64,000 bases of DNA from Roseibium suaedae (lineage in GTDB: Bacteria; Pseudomonadota; Alphaproteobacteria; Rhizobiales; Stappiaceae), in assembly GCF_900142725.1 (NCBI RefSeq), contig NZ_FRBW01000005.1, forward strand, positions 248,001 through 312,000. The letters are read 5' to 3'. A model generated the notes under the pieces. It worked only from the letters and a program-made list of their open reading frames with translations. It ran no database searches and had not been told where the DNA came from. Of this stretch, positions 25,756 to 34,744 are shown piece by piece. A program made the translations under genes and the position numbers. How positions within the stretch are numbered: the stretch's first letter is position 1; every line of letters begins with the position of its first letter.

Positions 25756-26967
25756 TCAGTCAGGTGCGGCAATCAGGGCTTTTTGACCCAGCAGGTTCTG
25801 GGCGACGGGCAGGAAGGAGGCAGCTTCCGCTGTTGCCAGCGGCCCGACCAGCCCGGCAACCTCCAGCACGGGCTTGGTCAGGGGCCGCCGTCCGCTGATG
25901 TCATAGCCGGTAAGGGTCACCTCGGCACAGAGAGCCGAGAGGATTTCCCGTGGCAGGAACCCACCCACGACGATGGCATCCGGGTTGAAGAACTGAATGG
26001 CAGCGGAGAAGGGTTCGGACAGACGGGGGCCCCGGTCTGCGATCCAGTCGAGAAGCTTCCCGTCCCGCTCAGCATAGAGCGCAGACAGGTGCTCGAGGGA
26101 GAGTGTCTCCAGCTCACATCCCAGATGCCTTGCCAGATCCGTCAGGCTTGGCCGCGGACCCGTTTCAGGGATGAGCGCACCGATGTTGGCTGCCTGATTG
26201 AAGGCCCCCCGGAACACCTCGCCCTTGACAACCGCGCCGCCCCCGACCCCGAAGCCGAAGGTCGTGTAGAAGACACAGCGCTTGGCCGCATAAGCGCCGT
26301 TCGCCATATAGGCCGCTGAACAAAAGGCGTCGTTTTCCCAGTAAACGGGCAGCTTGAACCGGCTGCGCAGACCCTTGGCAATGTCCACCAGCGGCAGTCC
26401 GACCTGGGTAGGCGTGACTTCGAACAGCTCTCCGCCTTCACCGACAATCGCCGGCACGGCATGGCCAATGCCGATGATCGGGGAAGGGCTGTTCTCCATC
26501 GCACGCGCCACTTCGAAGATGATCGTCTCGACGGCACCTTCCTGCGGCATCTCCCTCAGGCTGCTGTAATGAACCTTGCCGGACAGATCCGTGCGCACGA
26601 CCGCACACAAGTGCCGGTGGGCGTAGATACCGATGCTGTGAAAGGCGGAACTGCGGACCGACAGGAAGACCGGCGGCTTGCCGCGCTCTCCGTTTTCCTG
26701 CTGGCTGCGCTCCTCCTGAATAAGCCCGGCCTTGTCGAAATTGGCAACGGCCTTGGTCAGCATGGCCTTGGACAAATTGAGATCCGAGGCCAGCTGGGTC
26801 CGGCTTTTTCCCGGATTCTGGCGAATGTACCTCAGCACCTGATGTTCCACCTCGGTCAGGCCCGGAACCGGTAATTCATCGTCTTTGGTGCCGTCCAAAA
26901 GCACGTCTCCAGCTTGCTGCTCAGCAAAAAAATCCAGAATCCGAAAATAAAGGATTGTCATGTTCAT
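25756..26967 (-). CDS. ROK-family transcriptional regulator
   Basis: The protein has an N-terminal winged helix-turn-helix (about residues 38-86, RTQLASDLNLSKAMLTKAV) and a ROK/sugar-kinase-like domain (GIGHAVPAIVG, FGFGVGGGAV). The usual ROK zinc motif (CxCGxxGC) is missing; the matching region has one Cys (LGCELE). It is divergent from the ABC importer at 27032 and probably represses it and itself through two palindromes. With the ATG at 26967 (403 residues) the start codon lies inside operator 1 and there is no ribosome-binding site; GTG at 26904 or TTG at 26898, preceded by GGAG, are plausible alternatives. Confidence 0.88.
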   Translation of the reverse strand: MNMTILYFRILDFFAEQQAGDVLLDGTKDDELPVPGLTEVEHQVLRYIRQNPGKSRTQLASDLNLSKAMLTKAVANFDKAGLIQEERSQQENGERGKPPVFLSVRSSAFHSIGIYAHRHLCAVVRTDLSGKVHYSSLREMPQEGAVETIIFEVARAMENSPSPIIGIGHAVPAIVGEGGELFEVTPTQVGLPLVDIAKGLRSRFKLPVYWENDAFCSAAYMANGAYAAKRCVFYTTFGFGVGGGAVVKGEVFRGAFNQAANIGALIPETGPRPSLTDLARHLGCELETLSLEHLSALYAERDGKLLDWIADRGPRLSEPFSAAIQFFNPDAIVVGGFLPREILSALCAEVTLTGYDISGRRPLTKPVLEVAGLVGPLATAEAASFLPVAQNLLGQKALIAAPD

Positions 26968-26976
26968 GTCATGAAC
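26962..26976. promoter_or_regulatory. ROK operator 1
   Basis: GTTCAT-GTC-ATGAAC is a perfect inverted repeat with 6-base arms. Its centre lies 24 bp from operator 2. A minus-strand -10-like TAAAAT (26984-26979) sits between the two, so binding would block the regulator's own promoter. Confidence 0.6.
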
Positions 26977-26985
26977 TTATTTTAT

Positions 26986-27010
26986 GTTCATGATGTGAAC
27001 AAAATATAAG
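26986..27010. promoter_or_regulatory. ROK operator 2 and -10 of the ABC importer operon
   Basis: GTTCA-TGATG-TGAAC (26986-27000) repeats the operator 1 half-site. It is followed at once by TATAAG (27005-27010), a 5-of-6 match to a -10, which would start transcription near 27017. An operator in the -35/-10 spacer fits repression of the importer operon. Confidence 0.6.
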
Positions 27011-27031
27011 CCGGCTTCTGGGAGGGCACTC

Positions 27032-28096
27032 GTGGCACATCTGCAATTGGATCGCGTATCCAAAACCTTTGCCAATGGATTCAGGGTGCTCGACGACATT
27101 TCAATCGATGTCGCCCCGGGTGAATTTCTGACCCTGCTTGGCCCGTCCGGCTGCGGGAAAACCACGCTGCTAAAGGCAATCGCCGGCTTTCATGCGATTT
27201 CATCGGGAGCGTTGCGCATCAATGGCGAGGATGTGACACGGGTCGAGCCGGAGCGGCGCGACACGGCCATGTGCTTCCAGTCCTACGCGCTGTTCCCGCA
27301 TATGACGGTGTCTGAGAACATTCTCTTCGGACCCCGGCAAAACCGTGTGAGCAAGGCGGATTGCGCAGACAGGCTGGCAACGGCCTTGCGCCAGGTGGAC
27401 CTTGGCGCCCATGCCGAAAAACTGCCATCCGCCCTGTCGGGAGGCCAGCAGCAGCGGGTCGCTCTCGCCCGCGCCATGGCCATGCGGCCAGGCATCATCC
27501 TCTTTGACGAGCCGCTGTCGAACCTTGATGCAAAATTGCGCGAACAGGTCCGCTTCGAGATCCGGGCCTTGCAGGCCGAACTGGGCTTCACCGCGATCTA
27601 CGTGACCCACGACCAGGCAGAGGCACTCGCCATGTCAGACCGGATCGTGGTCATGAACAAGGGCCGGATCGAACAGATCGGCACACCCGAGGACATTTAC
27701 GACCGTCCGGCCAGCCGCTTCGTCGCCGACTTCATCGGAGCCGCCAATATTCTGAAGGCGGAGGTCCAGGAAGATCTGGGGTCGGGTCTCTGGCGCATGC
27801 GCACGGACGTCGCCGCCTTTGAGATCCGCACGGACAAGAAACTGAGCCGGGGCAGCTATTACATCTGCTGGCGCCCGGAAGATGCTGAAGTGCAGGAGGC
27901 AGCCTCTGCGAACAACAGCTTCCTGGCGAAGGTCACGGCCCAGGCCTTTCAGGGCAATCTGACGGATGTGATCCTGACCCCCACAGGTTCGACGGGAACA
28001 TGCCGGATTCAGGTCCGCCGTCCGTTGCCCCTCGGCACGCAGGTTGCCATCACAATTCCGCCGGAGCGGTTTTCGGTGCTGGAGGCGGTTCAATGA
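27032..28096 (+). CDS. ABC importer ATPase, PotA-like
   Basis: The 354-residue ATPase powers a binding-protein-dependent importer. Walker A is GPSGCGKTT at 37-45, the signature LSGGQQQR lies near 135, and Walker B is IILFDEP. The C-terminal TOBE-type domain (about 240-354) places it in the Pot/Fbp/Mal group. The start is GTG with GGAGGG 6 bases upstream. It is the first gene of a four- or five-gene operon; its stop overlaps the first permease by 4 bases. The transported compound is not clear: the Pot-type architecture suggests polyamine or an organic compound, the ROK regulator suggests a sugar derivative. Confidence 0.93.
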   Translation: MAHLQLDRVSKTFANGFRVLDDISIDVAPGEFLTLLGPSGCGKTTLLKAIAGFHAISSGALRINGEDVTRVEPERRDTAMCFQSYALFPHMTVSENILFGPRQNRVSKADCADRLATALRQVDLGAHAEKLPSALSGGQQQRVALARAMAMRPGIILFDEPLSNLDAKLREQVRFEIRALQAELGFTAIYVTHDQAEALAMSDRIVVMNKGRIEQIGTPEDIYDRPASRFVADFIGAANILKAEVQEDLGSGLWRMRTDVAAFEIRTDKKLSRGSYYICWRPEDAEVQEAASANNSFLAKVTAQAFQGNLTDVILTPTGSTGTCRIQVRRPLPLGTQVAITIPPERFSVLEAVQ

Positions 28097-28968
28097 GAGC
28101 GGCCCAGCCCGCCCGCTGGCGGGAAACCGCGGGTCTGCTGCTCCTGCTCCTGCCGGGCCTCGGGCTGATCGTTCTGTTCATCGGAACGGTGATCTCGATG
28201 GCCGTTGCCCAGTCCGTCGGATATTTCAACTTTTCCGGCCCAAGCGGGTTCACGCTGGACTTCTGGCACAAGCAGCTGACCTCTCCGATCTTGCGCACAT
28301 CCGTGCTCTACTCGCTCAAGATCGCCACGATTTCTGCAATTCTGTCCGTCGCGCTGGCCTATCCGCTAGCCCTTTGGCTGCGCAAACCCTTTCCGGGCTC
28401 CGGCGCGATCAGCGCTTTGCTCAAGGCTCCGATGATGGTCCCGGGACTGGTCGCAGCCTTCCTCCTGGTCAACGTGATCGCCTTTCACGGCATCATCAAC
28501 GAGACCCTGCTCGGCCTCGGGATCACATCAAAGCCATTGCGCATGCAAAATGACCGCTTTGGCTTTGCCGTGATCTTTCTTCAGGTCTGGAAGCAGCTTC
28601 CCTTCGCACTGCTGCTTCTGAGTGCCGCTGTCCAGTCTATCCATGACGACCTTCTCAACGCTGCGCGTGACCTTGGCGCGGGCGCCTTGGCCCGCTTCCG
28701 CAAGATCGTGCTGCCCTTGACCCTGAAATCCATGCAGGCAGCGCTGATCATCATCTTCATAGGTGCGGCGGGCGACTACTCGTTCCAGGTTGTTGCAGGC
28801 CCAACGCGATCCAGCTCTCTCGCCCAGCACATGTACACCGTTCAGCGGGAGTTCGGACAATGGAATGAGGCAGCGGTCGTCGCCATCGTCCTGATGGCGA
28901 TCGCCCTGACCGGCTCGATCCTTCTGGCGGCGGCAAGCCAGCTGGCGGTCTCCTGGGGGAAAAAATGA
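28093..28968 (+). CDS. ABC importer permease, PotB-like
   Basis: The 291-residue protein has six membrane helices and the EAA-type loop DLLNAARDLGAGALARFRKIVLP split into AARDLGAGALARF and the following basic stretch, which contacts the ATPase. It is a member of the BPD_transp_1 family. Its start overlaps the ATPase stop and its end overlaps the second permease by 4 bases, so the three are coupled. I took the ATG at 28093 since the longer frame overlaps the ATPase gene. Confidence 0.93.
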   Translation: MRAAQPARWRETAGLLLLLLPGLGLIVLFIGTVISMAVAQSVGYFNFSGPSGFTLDFWHKQLTSPILRTSVLYSLKIATISAILSVALAYPLALWLRKPFPGSGAISALLKAPMMVPGLVAAFLLVNVIAFHGIINETLLGLGITSKPLRMQNDRFGFAVIFLQVWKQLPFALLLLSAAVQSIHDDLLNAARDLGAGALARFRKIVLPLTLKSMQAALIIIFIGAAGDYSFQVVAGPTRSSSLAQHMYTVQREFGQWNEAAVVAIVLMAIALTGSILLAAASQLAVSWGKK

Positions 28969-29792
28969 TGCGCAACAAACCCCTTCAGGTGATCCTCTTC
29001 GCCCTGCTCGCCATCGTCTTCTTCCTCTGGCTGTTTGTTCCTTTCGCAATGGCCCTTCTGTGGTCGCTGGTCGATCCGGACAAACCCTGGAGCTATCCGG
29101 ATCTCTTCCCGCAAAAGCTGTCGTTCCGGCGCTGGGGAGACATGTGGCTGACGACCAGCCTGCCGGCCGCCATAGGCAACAGCTACCTCCTCGCGCCGGT
29201 GGTTGCGTTCCTGACGCTCCTGCTCGCAGCTCCCACGGCCTATGCCTTCGGGCGCATTCCTTTCCGCGGCAAGGCCGTGGCCCAGATGCTGTCGCTTCTG
29301 CCCCTGGTGCTGCCGAGCTTCATCATTGCCCTGTTCTTCACGTCGCTGCTCTACAAGCTGGGCATCTACAACAAGTTCGCGGGCATCGTGCTGGGTCACG
29401 TGGTGCTTTTCCTGCCCTATGCGATCCGCATTCTCACCGTATCTTTCTCGCAGGTCCGCCAGGATCTGATCGATGCTGCCCGTGATCTGGGCGCTAGCCC
29501 CTGGGCCCGCTTCTCTGCCGCCTACCTGCCGGTCCTGCGGCCAGGCATCCTCGCCGCCCTGATCATCGTCTTCATCCAGAGCATCGAGGAATTCGCGATC
29601 GCCTTTGTTCTTGGCTCGCCGGATTTCACCACGGTGCCGACAATTCTCTATTCCTACCTGGGCTACAATTTCGTTCGGCCGAATGCGGCTGTCGTCTCGC
29701 TAGTCCTGGTGGTCCCCAATGTCATCCTCATGCTGGTCTTCGAACGCCTCCTCAAGAGTGAAGGAGCGGCGGTGTCCGGCGGCAAGGGATGA
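28965..29792 (+). CDS. ABC importer permease, PotC-like
   Basis: The 275-residue permease has six helices and an EAA loop (DLIDAARDLGASPWARF) near residue 180. It forms the second half of the membrane channel with the permease at 28093. Unlike some Pot systems both permeases are separate proteins. It is followed by the binding-protein gene after 37 bases. Confidence 0.93.
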   Translation: MMRNKPLQVILFALLAIVFFLWLFVPFAMALLWSLVDPDKPWSYPDLFPQKLSFRRWGDMWLTTSLPAAIGNSYLLAPVVAFLTLLLAAPTAYAFGRIPFRGKAVAQMLSLLPLVLPSFIIALFFTSLLYKLGIYNKFAGIVLGHVVLFLPYAIRILTVSFSQVRQDLIDAARDLGASPWARFSAAYLPVLRPGILAALIIVFIQSIEEFAIAFVLGSPDFTTVPTILYSYLGYNFVRPNAAVVSLVLVVPNVILMLVFERLLKSEGAAVSGGKG

Positions 29793-29829
29793 TGTCACGA
29801 GAGCCTGAATTTCCACCAGGAGCCAAAAG

Positions 29830-30921
29830 ATGTTGAAGCATACGATCTTGGCAGCGATCACTGCCGCGTTTCTCGCAAGTCCCTCACACGCAGCAGACGA
29901 CCTCCTCAGCAAGCCGTGGGACGATGTCGTCGCCCAGGCAAAGCAGGAAGGAGAGGTTGTCTGGTACAACTGGTTCCTGCAGCCGCGTTTCCGCGAGCTC
30001 ACGAAGGGCTTTGAAGACAAATACGGCATCAAGGTCACCATCCCTGACGGCACGGTGGACGGCAACTTCAGCAAGTTCCTGGCAGAGCGCGACCGCGCCG
30101 AAGGCGATATCGACGTGATGTCGGTTCCCGGAGACCGGCTCGCCCAATTCGAACCGGCAACCTATTTCATGGGCCCGCTCGACCCGATCCCCGGCTTCGA
30201 CAAGCGGCGCACCAAGATCAACGGCGGAGACGGCAAGAACTATGCGGTTGCCTATTGGGGCAATCAGACCGGTCTGGCCTATGATCCGACCCAGCTTGAT
30301 GAAGCCAAGCTGCCGCAAAGCTTCGAGGAACTGAACGCCTGGATCGCGGAAAATCCGCAGGCCTTCGCCTTCAATGATCCGCGCGGCGGCGGTGCGGGAA
30401 GTGCCTTCATTCAGTCTGCGGTGGTCAACACGAGCACCCCGGACGACATCAAGGGCGCAAACTTTCAACCTTCCTGGGACTGGTTTGCCGCCAACAGCGA
30501 AAATTACGGCTTCACCTCATCGAACGCTGACAGCCTGACCCGCCTCAACGGCGGCGAGTTCCAGCTTGTCGCCGCCTGGGAGGATCATCTGGCGGGCCTT
30601 CAGCAGAAAGGCGAAGTCGACAAGCGCATGAAGTTCTACATCCCGAAATTCGGCATGCCGGGCGGCGGCAATGCAGTCGGCATCCCGGCCAACGCCAAGC
30701 ACAAGGCCGCAGCGCTGGTGTTCCTGGAATGGCTGACCTCTGCCGAGACCCAGGACCTCTTTGCCAAGGAAATGGGATCATCTCCCGTCAACAGTGATGC
30801 CAAGGGCGTTCCCGGCGGCGTTCCGGCCGAGCAGCGCGCTTATGCAACCGACTGGCTCCCGATCGAGACGACCAATGCCGTAAAGGCGCAATTCATCGAG
30901 AAAGTCGTGCTCTCCCAATAA
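29830..30921 (+). CDS. ABC importer periplasmic substrate-binding protein
   Basis: The 363-residue protein starts with a Sec signal (MLKHTILAAITAAFLASPSHA, cleaved near residue 21), then a bacterial solute-binding fold of the type 1/YnjB-like group. Conserved-looking stretches are YWGNQTGLAYD, SFEELNAWI and a C-terminal FLEWLTSAETQ. The ligand cannot be told by eye; aromatic and acidic residues (WEDHLAG, WDWFAAN) could bind an amine or a sugar. A G-rich hairpin-like stretch lies between it and the next gene, 65 bases on. Confidence 0.9.
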   Translation: MLKHTILAAITAAFLASPSHAADDLLSKPWDDVVAQAKQEGEVVWYNWFLQPRFRELTKGFEDKYGIKVTIPDGTVDGNFSKFLAERDRAEGDIDVMSVPGDRLAQFEPATYFMGPLDPIPGFDKRRTKINGGDGKNYAVAYWGNQTGLAYDPTQLDEAKLPQSFEELNAWIAENPQAFAFNDPRGGGAGSAFIQSAVVNTSTPDDIKGANFQPSWDWFAANSENYGFTSSNADSLTRLNGGEFQLVAAWEDHLAGLQQKGEVDKRMKFYIPKFGMPGGGNAVGIPANAKHKAAALVFLEWLTSAETQDLFAKEMGSSPVNSDAKGVPGGVPAEQRAYATDWLPIETTNAVKAQFIEKVVLSQ

Positions 30922-30986
30922 TCCGAACCAGAAATCAGAGCCGGAGGGGGGCATTAGCCTACCCTCCCGGCCGATAGAGATAGTCC

Positions 30987-31706
30987 ATGACAAAATCCGA
31001 AATGATCGAGCGCCGGCCTCTGGCCGGCGCTGAAGCAGGCCGTCCAGGAGGCGTTCCCGCCAAGTTCGACACGGAAGGCCGCGTTCAGCATTTCCCCGGC
31101 AACACAATCATCTGCCACCTGTCACCGGAAAGTCCGCTTTTCGAAGCCCTTCTGCCGCTTTACCGGGAACTGGAGGCAGAAAATCCAGATACGCTGATCA
31201 CGCTGCTGCCGCCGTCCAGCTGGCACATGACCGTGTTCGAAGGCGTGTGCGACCAGGTGCGCAAGCCGGGATTCTGGCCTTCTGACCTCCCCATGGATGC
31301 CCCGCTTGAGGACTGCAATGCGGTCTATTCTCGCAAACTTCAGAAGTTCAACCTGGGTTTCGATGCACCTTTCCGCCTGCGCATCGACGGATATCTCCCG
31401 CGCGTCAACGGGATCGGTCTCCATCTGAACCCGGCTTCGGCGAGCCAGGAAAGCGAACTCCGAGGTCTTCGCGACCGCCTGTCCGACACCTTGCAGATCC
31501 GCCATCCCTCCCACGAGGCCTATGCCTTCCATCTCAGCATTGCCTATTTCATCCGTTTTCCCTCGGAACAGGAAAGCGCCTGGCTTGAAGCAAAGCTGAC
31601 AGAGTATCTGACCAAACTGCCAAGGGAATTTGACCTTGGCCTGCCGGAGTTCTGCTATTTCGATACGATGTTCGAATTCCGGCGGCAGTTCTTCCTGGAG
31701 CCCTGA
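30987..31706 (+). CDS. DUF1868 protein, 2H-phosphoesterase-like
   Basis: The 239-residue protein has the two H-x-T/S motifs of the 2H phosphoesterase fold: HMT at 80-82 (in SSWHMTVFEG) and HLS at 182-184 (in YAFHLSIAYF). These histidines act together in cyclic-phosphate hydrolysis or RNA-ligase-like enzymes; DUF1868 members have no settled function. Start at 30987 is chosen for length. It lies downstream of the ABC importer and before a strong terminator, so it is probably the last gene of that operon. A link to phosphorylated or cyclic sugar products is inference. Confidence 0.85.
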   Translation: MTKSEMIERRPLAGAEAGRPGGVPAKFDTEGRVQHFPGNTIICHLSPESPLFEALLPLYRELEAENPDTLITLLPPSSWHMTVFEGVCDQVRKPGFWPSDLPMDAPLEDCNAVYSRKLQKFNLGFDAPFRLRIDGYLPRVNGIGLHLNPASASQESELRGLRDRLSDTLQIRHPSHEAYAFHLSIAYFIRFPSEQESAWLEAKLTEYLTKLPREFDLGLPEFCYFDTMFEFRRQFFLEP

Positions 31707-31752
31707 ACCCGTCAGCTCCCCGCCGGAGGCGATCCATCCGGCCCAAGGTGAT

Positions 31753-31792
31753 ACACAAGCCCTGCCTTTCCTCCGAAGGGCAGGGCTTGTGT
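31753..31792 (+). terminator. Terminator of the ABC importer/DUF1868 operon
   Basis: ACACAAGCCCTGCC (31753-31766) and its exact complement (31779-31792) form a 14-bp stem with a 12-base loop, followed by GTTTG. It lies 47 bases after the DUF1868 stop. Confidence 0.8.
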
Positions 31793-32099
31793 GTTTGACG
31801 GTTCAACTCGCGTGCGCAAAGCCCGGCTTCCCGCATCCGTTGCAAACGCCGCAAAATGGCGGGGATGCACAGATTATACGCCGTCTGAGGTTCAAAAAGG
31901 CCCTTGCGAGAGGCAACAGCATAGATTGTCTGCGGGAGCCGATTCAGCGGAACATTATGCGGCGAGGCCGCGCAAAACCGCGCATCCTGCATGGTGAAGA
32001 GCGGCATAGTGAAGCAATTGAGTTCTACCGTTGGCACGGTTTCCGCATGGAGGGTGCCAACATAGATGGTGCGCAAAACAACCAGAGGGATCGCATCGC
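31793..32099 (+). promoter_or_regulatory. Leader of the peptide ABC operon with a sigma-54-like element
   Basis: This 307-base gap has no convincing gene; open frames in it are short and compositionally poor. TGGCACG-GTTT-CCGCA at 32032-32047 has GG and GC at the -24/-12 spacing of sigma-54 promoters, but the usual TT before GC is CC. Transcription would start near 32058, 42 bases before the ATG. No enhancer site is evident. Confidence 0.3.
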
Positions 32100-33716
32100 A
32101 TGACCAATGAATTCGACCTGCCTCACTTCAGCCGGAAAGACCAGGACCTCGTTGAAACGGCAATCCGCCGTGGGGCAACCCGCCGCGACCTGCTGCGCAT
32201 GCTCTGCGCCTCGGGCGTTGCCCTGTCCACTGCCGGCACGATCTTCGGCTCGGCCTCGCGTGCTGTTGCCCAGACCGCACAGAAGGGCGGGGCGCTTCGC
32301 GTTGCGCTCAGCTCCACGTCGACGGCCGACACGCTTGACCCGGCCCGCGCATCCGCCCAGGGCGACTACATGCGCATGTCGACCTTCTACAACAAGCTGA
32401 CTGTCCTCGATGACACGCTGACCCCGCAGATGGAACTAGCGGAGAGCTTCCAGTCTTCCGATTCCAAGGTCTGGACCGTCAAGCTGCGCAAGGACATCAC
32501 CTTCCACAACGGCAAGACGATGGATTCCGCCGACGTGGTCTATTCGCTCAACCGCCACGTGGACCCGGCGCAGACCTCCCGCGCCAACGCCCTCGCCAAG
32601 GCGATGATCAAGATCGAAGCCGTCGATGCCAACACGGTGCGTATCGAACTCGAAGAGCCCAATGCCGACCTTCCGGCAATCCTCGGCACCTATCATTTCG
32701 TCATCATTCCGGATGGCACGACCGACTTCAGCAAGGCTGTGGGCACCGGTCCCTACATGACTGAAGTCTTCGAGCCGGGCATCCGCACGGTCGGCCTGCG
32801 CAATCCGAATTATTTCAAGAGCGACGCTGCCTATGTGGACAGCATCGAGTATTTCGGCATTCCGGATGAAAACGCCCGGGTCAATGCGCTGCTCTCCGGT
32901 GACATCCACATCGGCGCAACCATGAATGCCCGCACCGTGCCGCTGATCGAGGGCAATCCGGCCCTGAACCTTCTGGTCTCGCCGGGCGGCAGCTACACCA
33001 ACCTCAACATCCGCATGGATATGGAGCCGGGCTCCAAGCGCGACTTCATCGAAGGCATGCGCGCGCTGATCAACCGCGATGCCATCAACCGCGCCGTTCT
33101 GCGCGGCCTTGGCGAGCCGCACAACGATCAGCCGATCCAGCGTGCAAGCCGCTATTTCAATGCGGATGTGGTGCCGGAAGCTTACGATCTGGAAAAGGCC
33201 AAGCACCATTTCGAAAAGGCCGGTCTCGTCGGCGTCTCCATTCCGATGATCTGCTCGGACGCTGCCAAGTCCTCCCCGGACATGGCCATGGTCCTGCAGC
33301 AGGATGCCGCCAAGATCGGCGTGCAGATTGACGTCCAGCGCGTGCCGTCCGACGGCTACTGGTCCAACTACTGGCTCAAGGCGCCGGTTCACTTCGGCAA
33401 CATCAACGCCCGCCCGACGCCGGACATCCTGTTCTCGCTGCTCTACAAGTCGGATGCTGCCTGGAACGAAAGCAAATACGCCAATCCGAAGTTCGACCAG
33501 ATGCTGGTCGAGGCACGCGGTTCGCTCGACGAAGAGCGCCGCAAGCAGATCTACGGGGAAATGCAGGCCATGGTCGCCAAGGACGCGGCCACCATCATCC
33601 CGGCCTATATTGCCAGCGCAGATGCCATGAGCAACAAGGTGGGAGGCCTCAAGCCGCACCCGCTGGGTATGCTTCAGGGCTACAATATCGCTGATTCCGT
33701 CTGGCTCGCCTCCTAA
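32100..33716 (+). CDS. Peptide-type ABC importer substrate-binding protein (SBP family 5)
   Basis: The 538-residue protein is a family 5 (DppA/OppA type) extracellular binding protein. It opens with about 30 polar residues and a twin-arginine region (ATRRDLLRMLCASGVALS), so it may be exported by Tat. The body shows DPARASAQGDYM, AESFQSSDSKVWTVKLR and FHNGKTMDSADVVYS, all typical. Family 5 proteins bind peptides, nickel, opines or other amine compounds. I chose the ATG at 32100; the longer frame has no signal. It begins a unit with two permeases and a double ATPase. Confidence 0.92.
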   Translation: MTNEFDLPHFSRKDQDLVETAIRRGATRRDLLRMLCASGVALSTAGTIFGSASRAVAQTAQKGGALRVALSSTSTADTLDPARASAQGDYMRMSTFYNKLTVLDDTLTPQMELAESFQSSDSKVWTVKLRKDITFHNGKTMDSADVVYSLNRHVDPAQTSRANALAKAMIKIEAVDANTVRIELEEPNADLPAILGTYHFVIIPDGTTDFSKAVGTGPYMTEVFEPGIRTVGLRNPNYFKSDAAYVDSIEYFGIPDENARVNALLSGDIHIGATMNARTVPLIEGNPALNLLVSPGGSYTNLNIRMDMEPGSKRDFIEGMRALINRDAINRAVLRGLGEPHNDQPIQRASRYFNADVVPEAYDLEKAKHHFEKAGLVGVSIPMICSDAAKSSPDMAMVLQQDAAKIGVQIDVQRVPSDGYWSNYWLKAPVHFGNINARPTPDILFSLLYKSDAAWNESKYANPKFDQMLVEARGSLDEERRKQIYGEMQAMVAKDAATIIPAYIASADAMSNKVGGLKPHPLGMLQGYNIADSVWLAS

Positions 33717-33790
33717 GCGGAGAAGGGAGGCGCGGGCACACCGCGCCTTCCGGCCGCCTTTGACGACCAGACCGTGAAAGACAGATATCC

Positions 33791-34744
33791 ATGACCAAGC
33801 GTACATCGGCGATGATCGGCGAGCGGCTGGCCGTCGCCGTCCTCTCCCTGTTTCTCGTCTCGCTCGCCGTGTTCTTCATCACCGAGCTTCTGCCGGGAGA
33901 TACGGCCCAGGAACTTCTCGGCCAGGCCGTCACAAAGGAAGCTGCTGCGATCCTGCGTGAACAGCTCGGCCTCGACCGTCCCGCCGTGCTGCGCTACATG
34001 GACTGGATCTTCGGCCTGTTCCGGGGCGACCTGGGCTTTTCGCTGGTTTCCAACCGGCCCGTGTCCGACCTGATTTCGGAACGGCTACCCAATTCCCTGA
34101 TCCTTGCGGCCATCACCATGGCCATCACCATCCCGCTCGCCCTTGGCCTTGGCATCATTGCGGCCATCTGGCGGGGATCGATCTTCGACCGGGCCATTTC
34201 TTCCGCGGCCATCATGTTCGTCTCCTTCCCGGAGTTCATGATCGCCACGCTGATCGTGATGCTGTTCTCGGTCTATCTGAAGTGGCTGCCGGCGCTGTCG
34301 TTCCTGCCGCCCTCGGCCAGTTTCACGACCATTGTTCTCGCCTTCATCATGCCCGTCACGGTTCTGGTGTTCAGCAGCTGTTCGCAGATGATCCGCCTGA
34401 CCCGCGCGGCCATCAGCGATGCCATGGCGACGCCCTATGTGGAACTTGCATTGCTCAAGGGCGCCTCGCGCCCCAGGCTCGTGCTGCGCCATGCCCTGCC
34501 CAATTCCGTTGCGCCCATCGTCAATTCGGTGGCCCTCAGCATGTCCGGCCTGCTTGGCGGCGTGATCATCGTCGAAACAGTGTTCAACTATCCGGGGCTG
34601 GCAAAGCTCATGGTCGACGGTGTTATGACCCGTGACATGCCGCTCATTCAAACCTGCTCGATGATCTTCTGCGGTTTCTACCTGCTCCTGATCATGGCGG
34701 CCGACATCATCGCCATTCTGTCCAATCCGAGGTTGCGCCGATGA
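33791..34744 (+). CDS. Peptide-type ABC importer permease, DppB-like
   Basis: The 317-residue permease has an N-terminal helix, the DppB-type periplasmic loop with LLPGD and a GLDRPAVLRYMDW stretch, and five more helices. The EAA-like loop LLKGASRPRLVLRH contacts the ATPase. The stop overlaps the next permease by 4 bases (ATGA). It starts 74 bases after the binding protein. Substrate class follows that of the binding protein (peptide, opine or amine). Confidence 0.94.
   Translation: MTKRTSAMIGERLAVAVLSLFLVSLAVFFITELLPGDTAQELLGQAVTKEAAAILREQLGLDRPAVLRYMDWIFGLFRGDLGFSLVSNRPVSDLISERLPNSLILAAITMAITIPLALGLGIIAAIWRGSIFDRAISSAAIMFVSFPEFMIATLIVMLFSVYLKWLPALSFLPPSASFTTIVLAFIMPVTVLVFSSCSQMIRLTRAAISDAMATPYVELALLKGASRPRLVLRHALPNSVAPIVNSVALSMSGLLGGVIIVETVFNYPGLAKLMVDGVMTRDMPLIQTCSMIFCGFYLLLIMAADIIAILSNPRLRR

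Noticed and set aside
31630..32103. 157-codon plus-strand open frame in the 31.7-32.1 kb gap
   Set aside because: Runs across the DUF1868 stop and the terminator; composition is unlike the coding regions nearby.
32436..33806. 456-codon minus-strand open frame opposite the family 5 binding protein
   Set aside because: Antisense to a complete binding protein with Tat signal; no support of its own.
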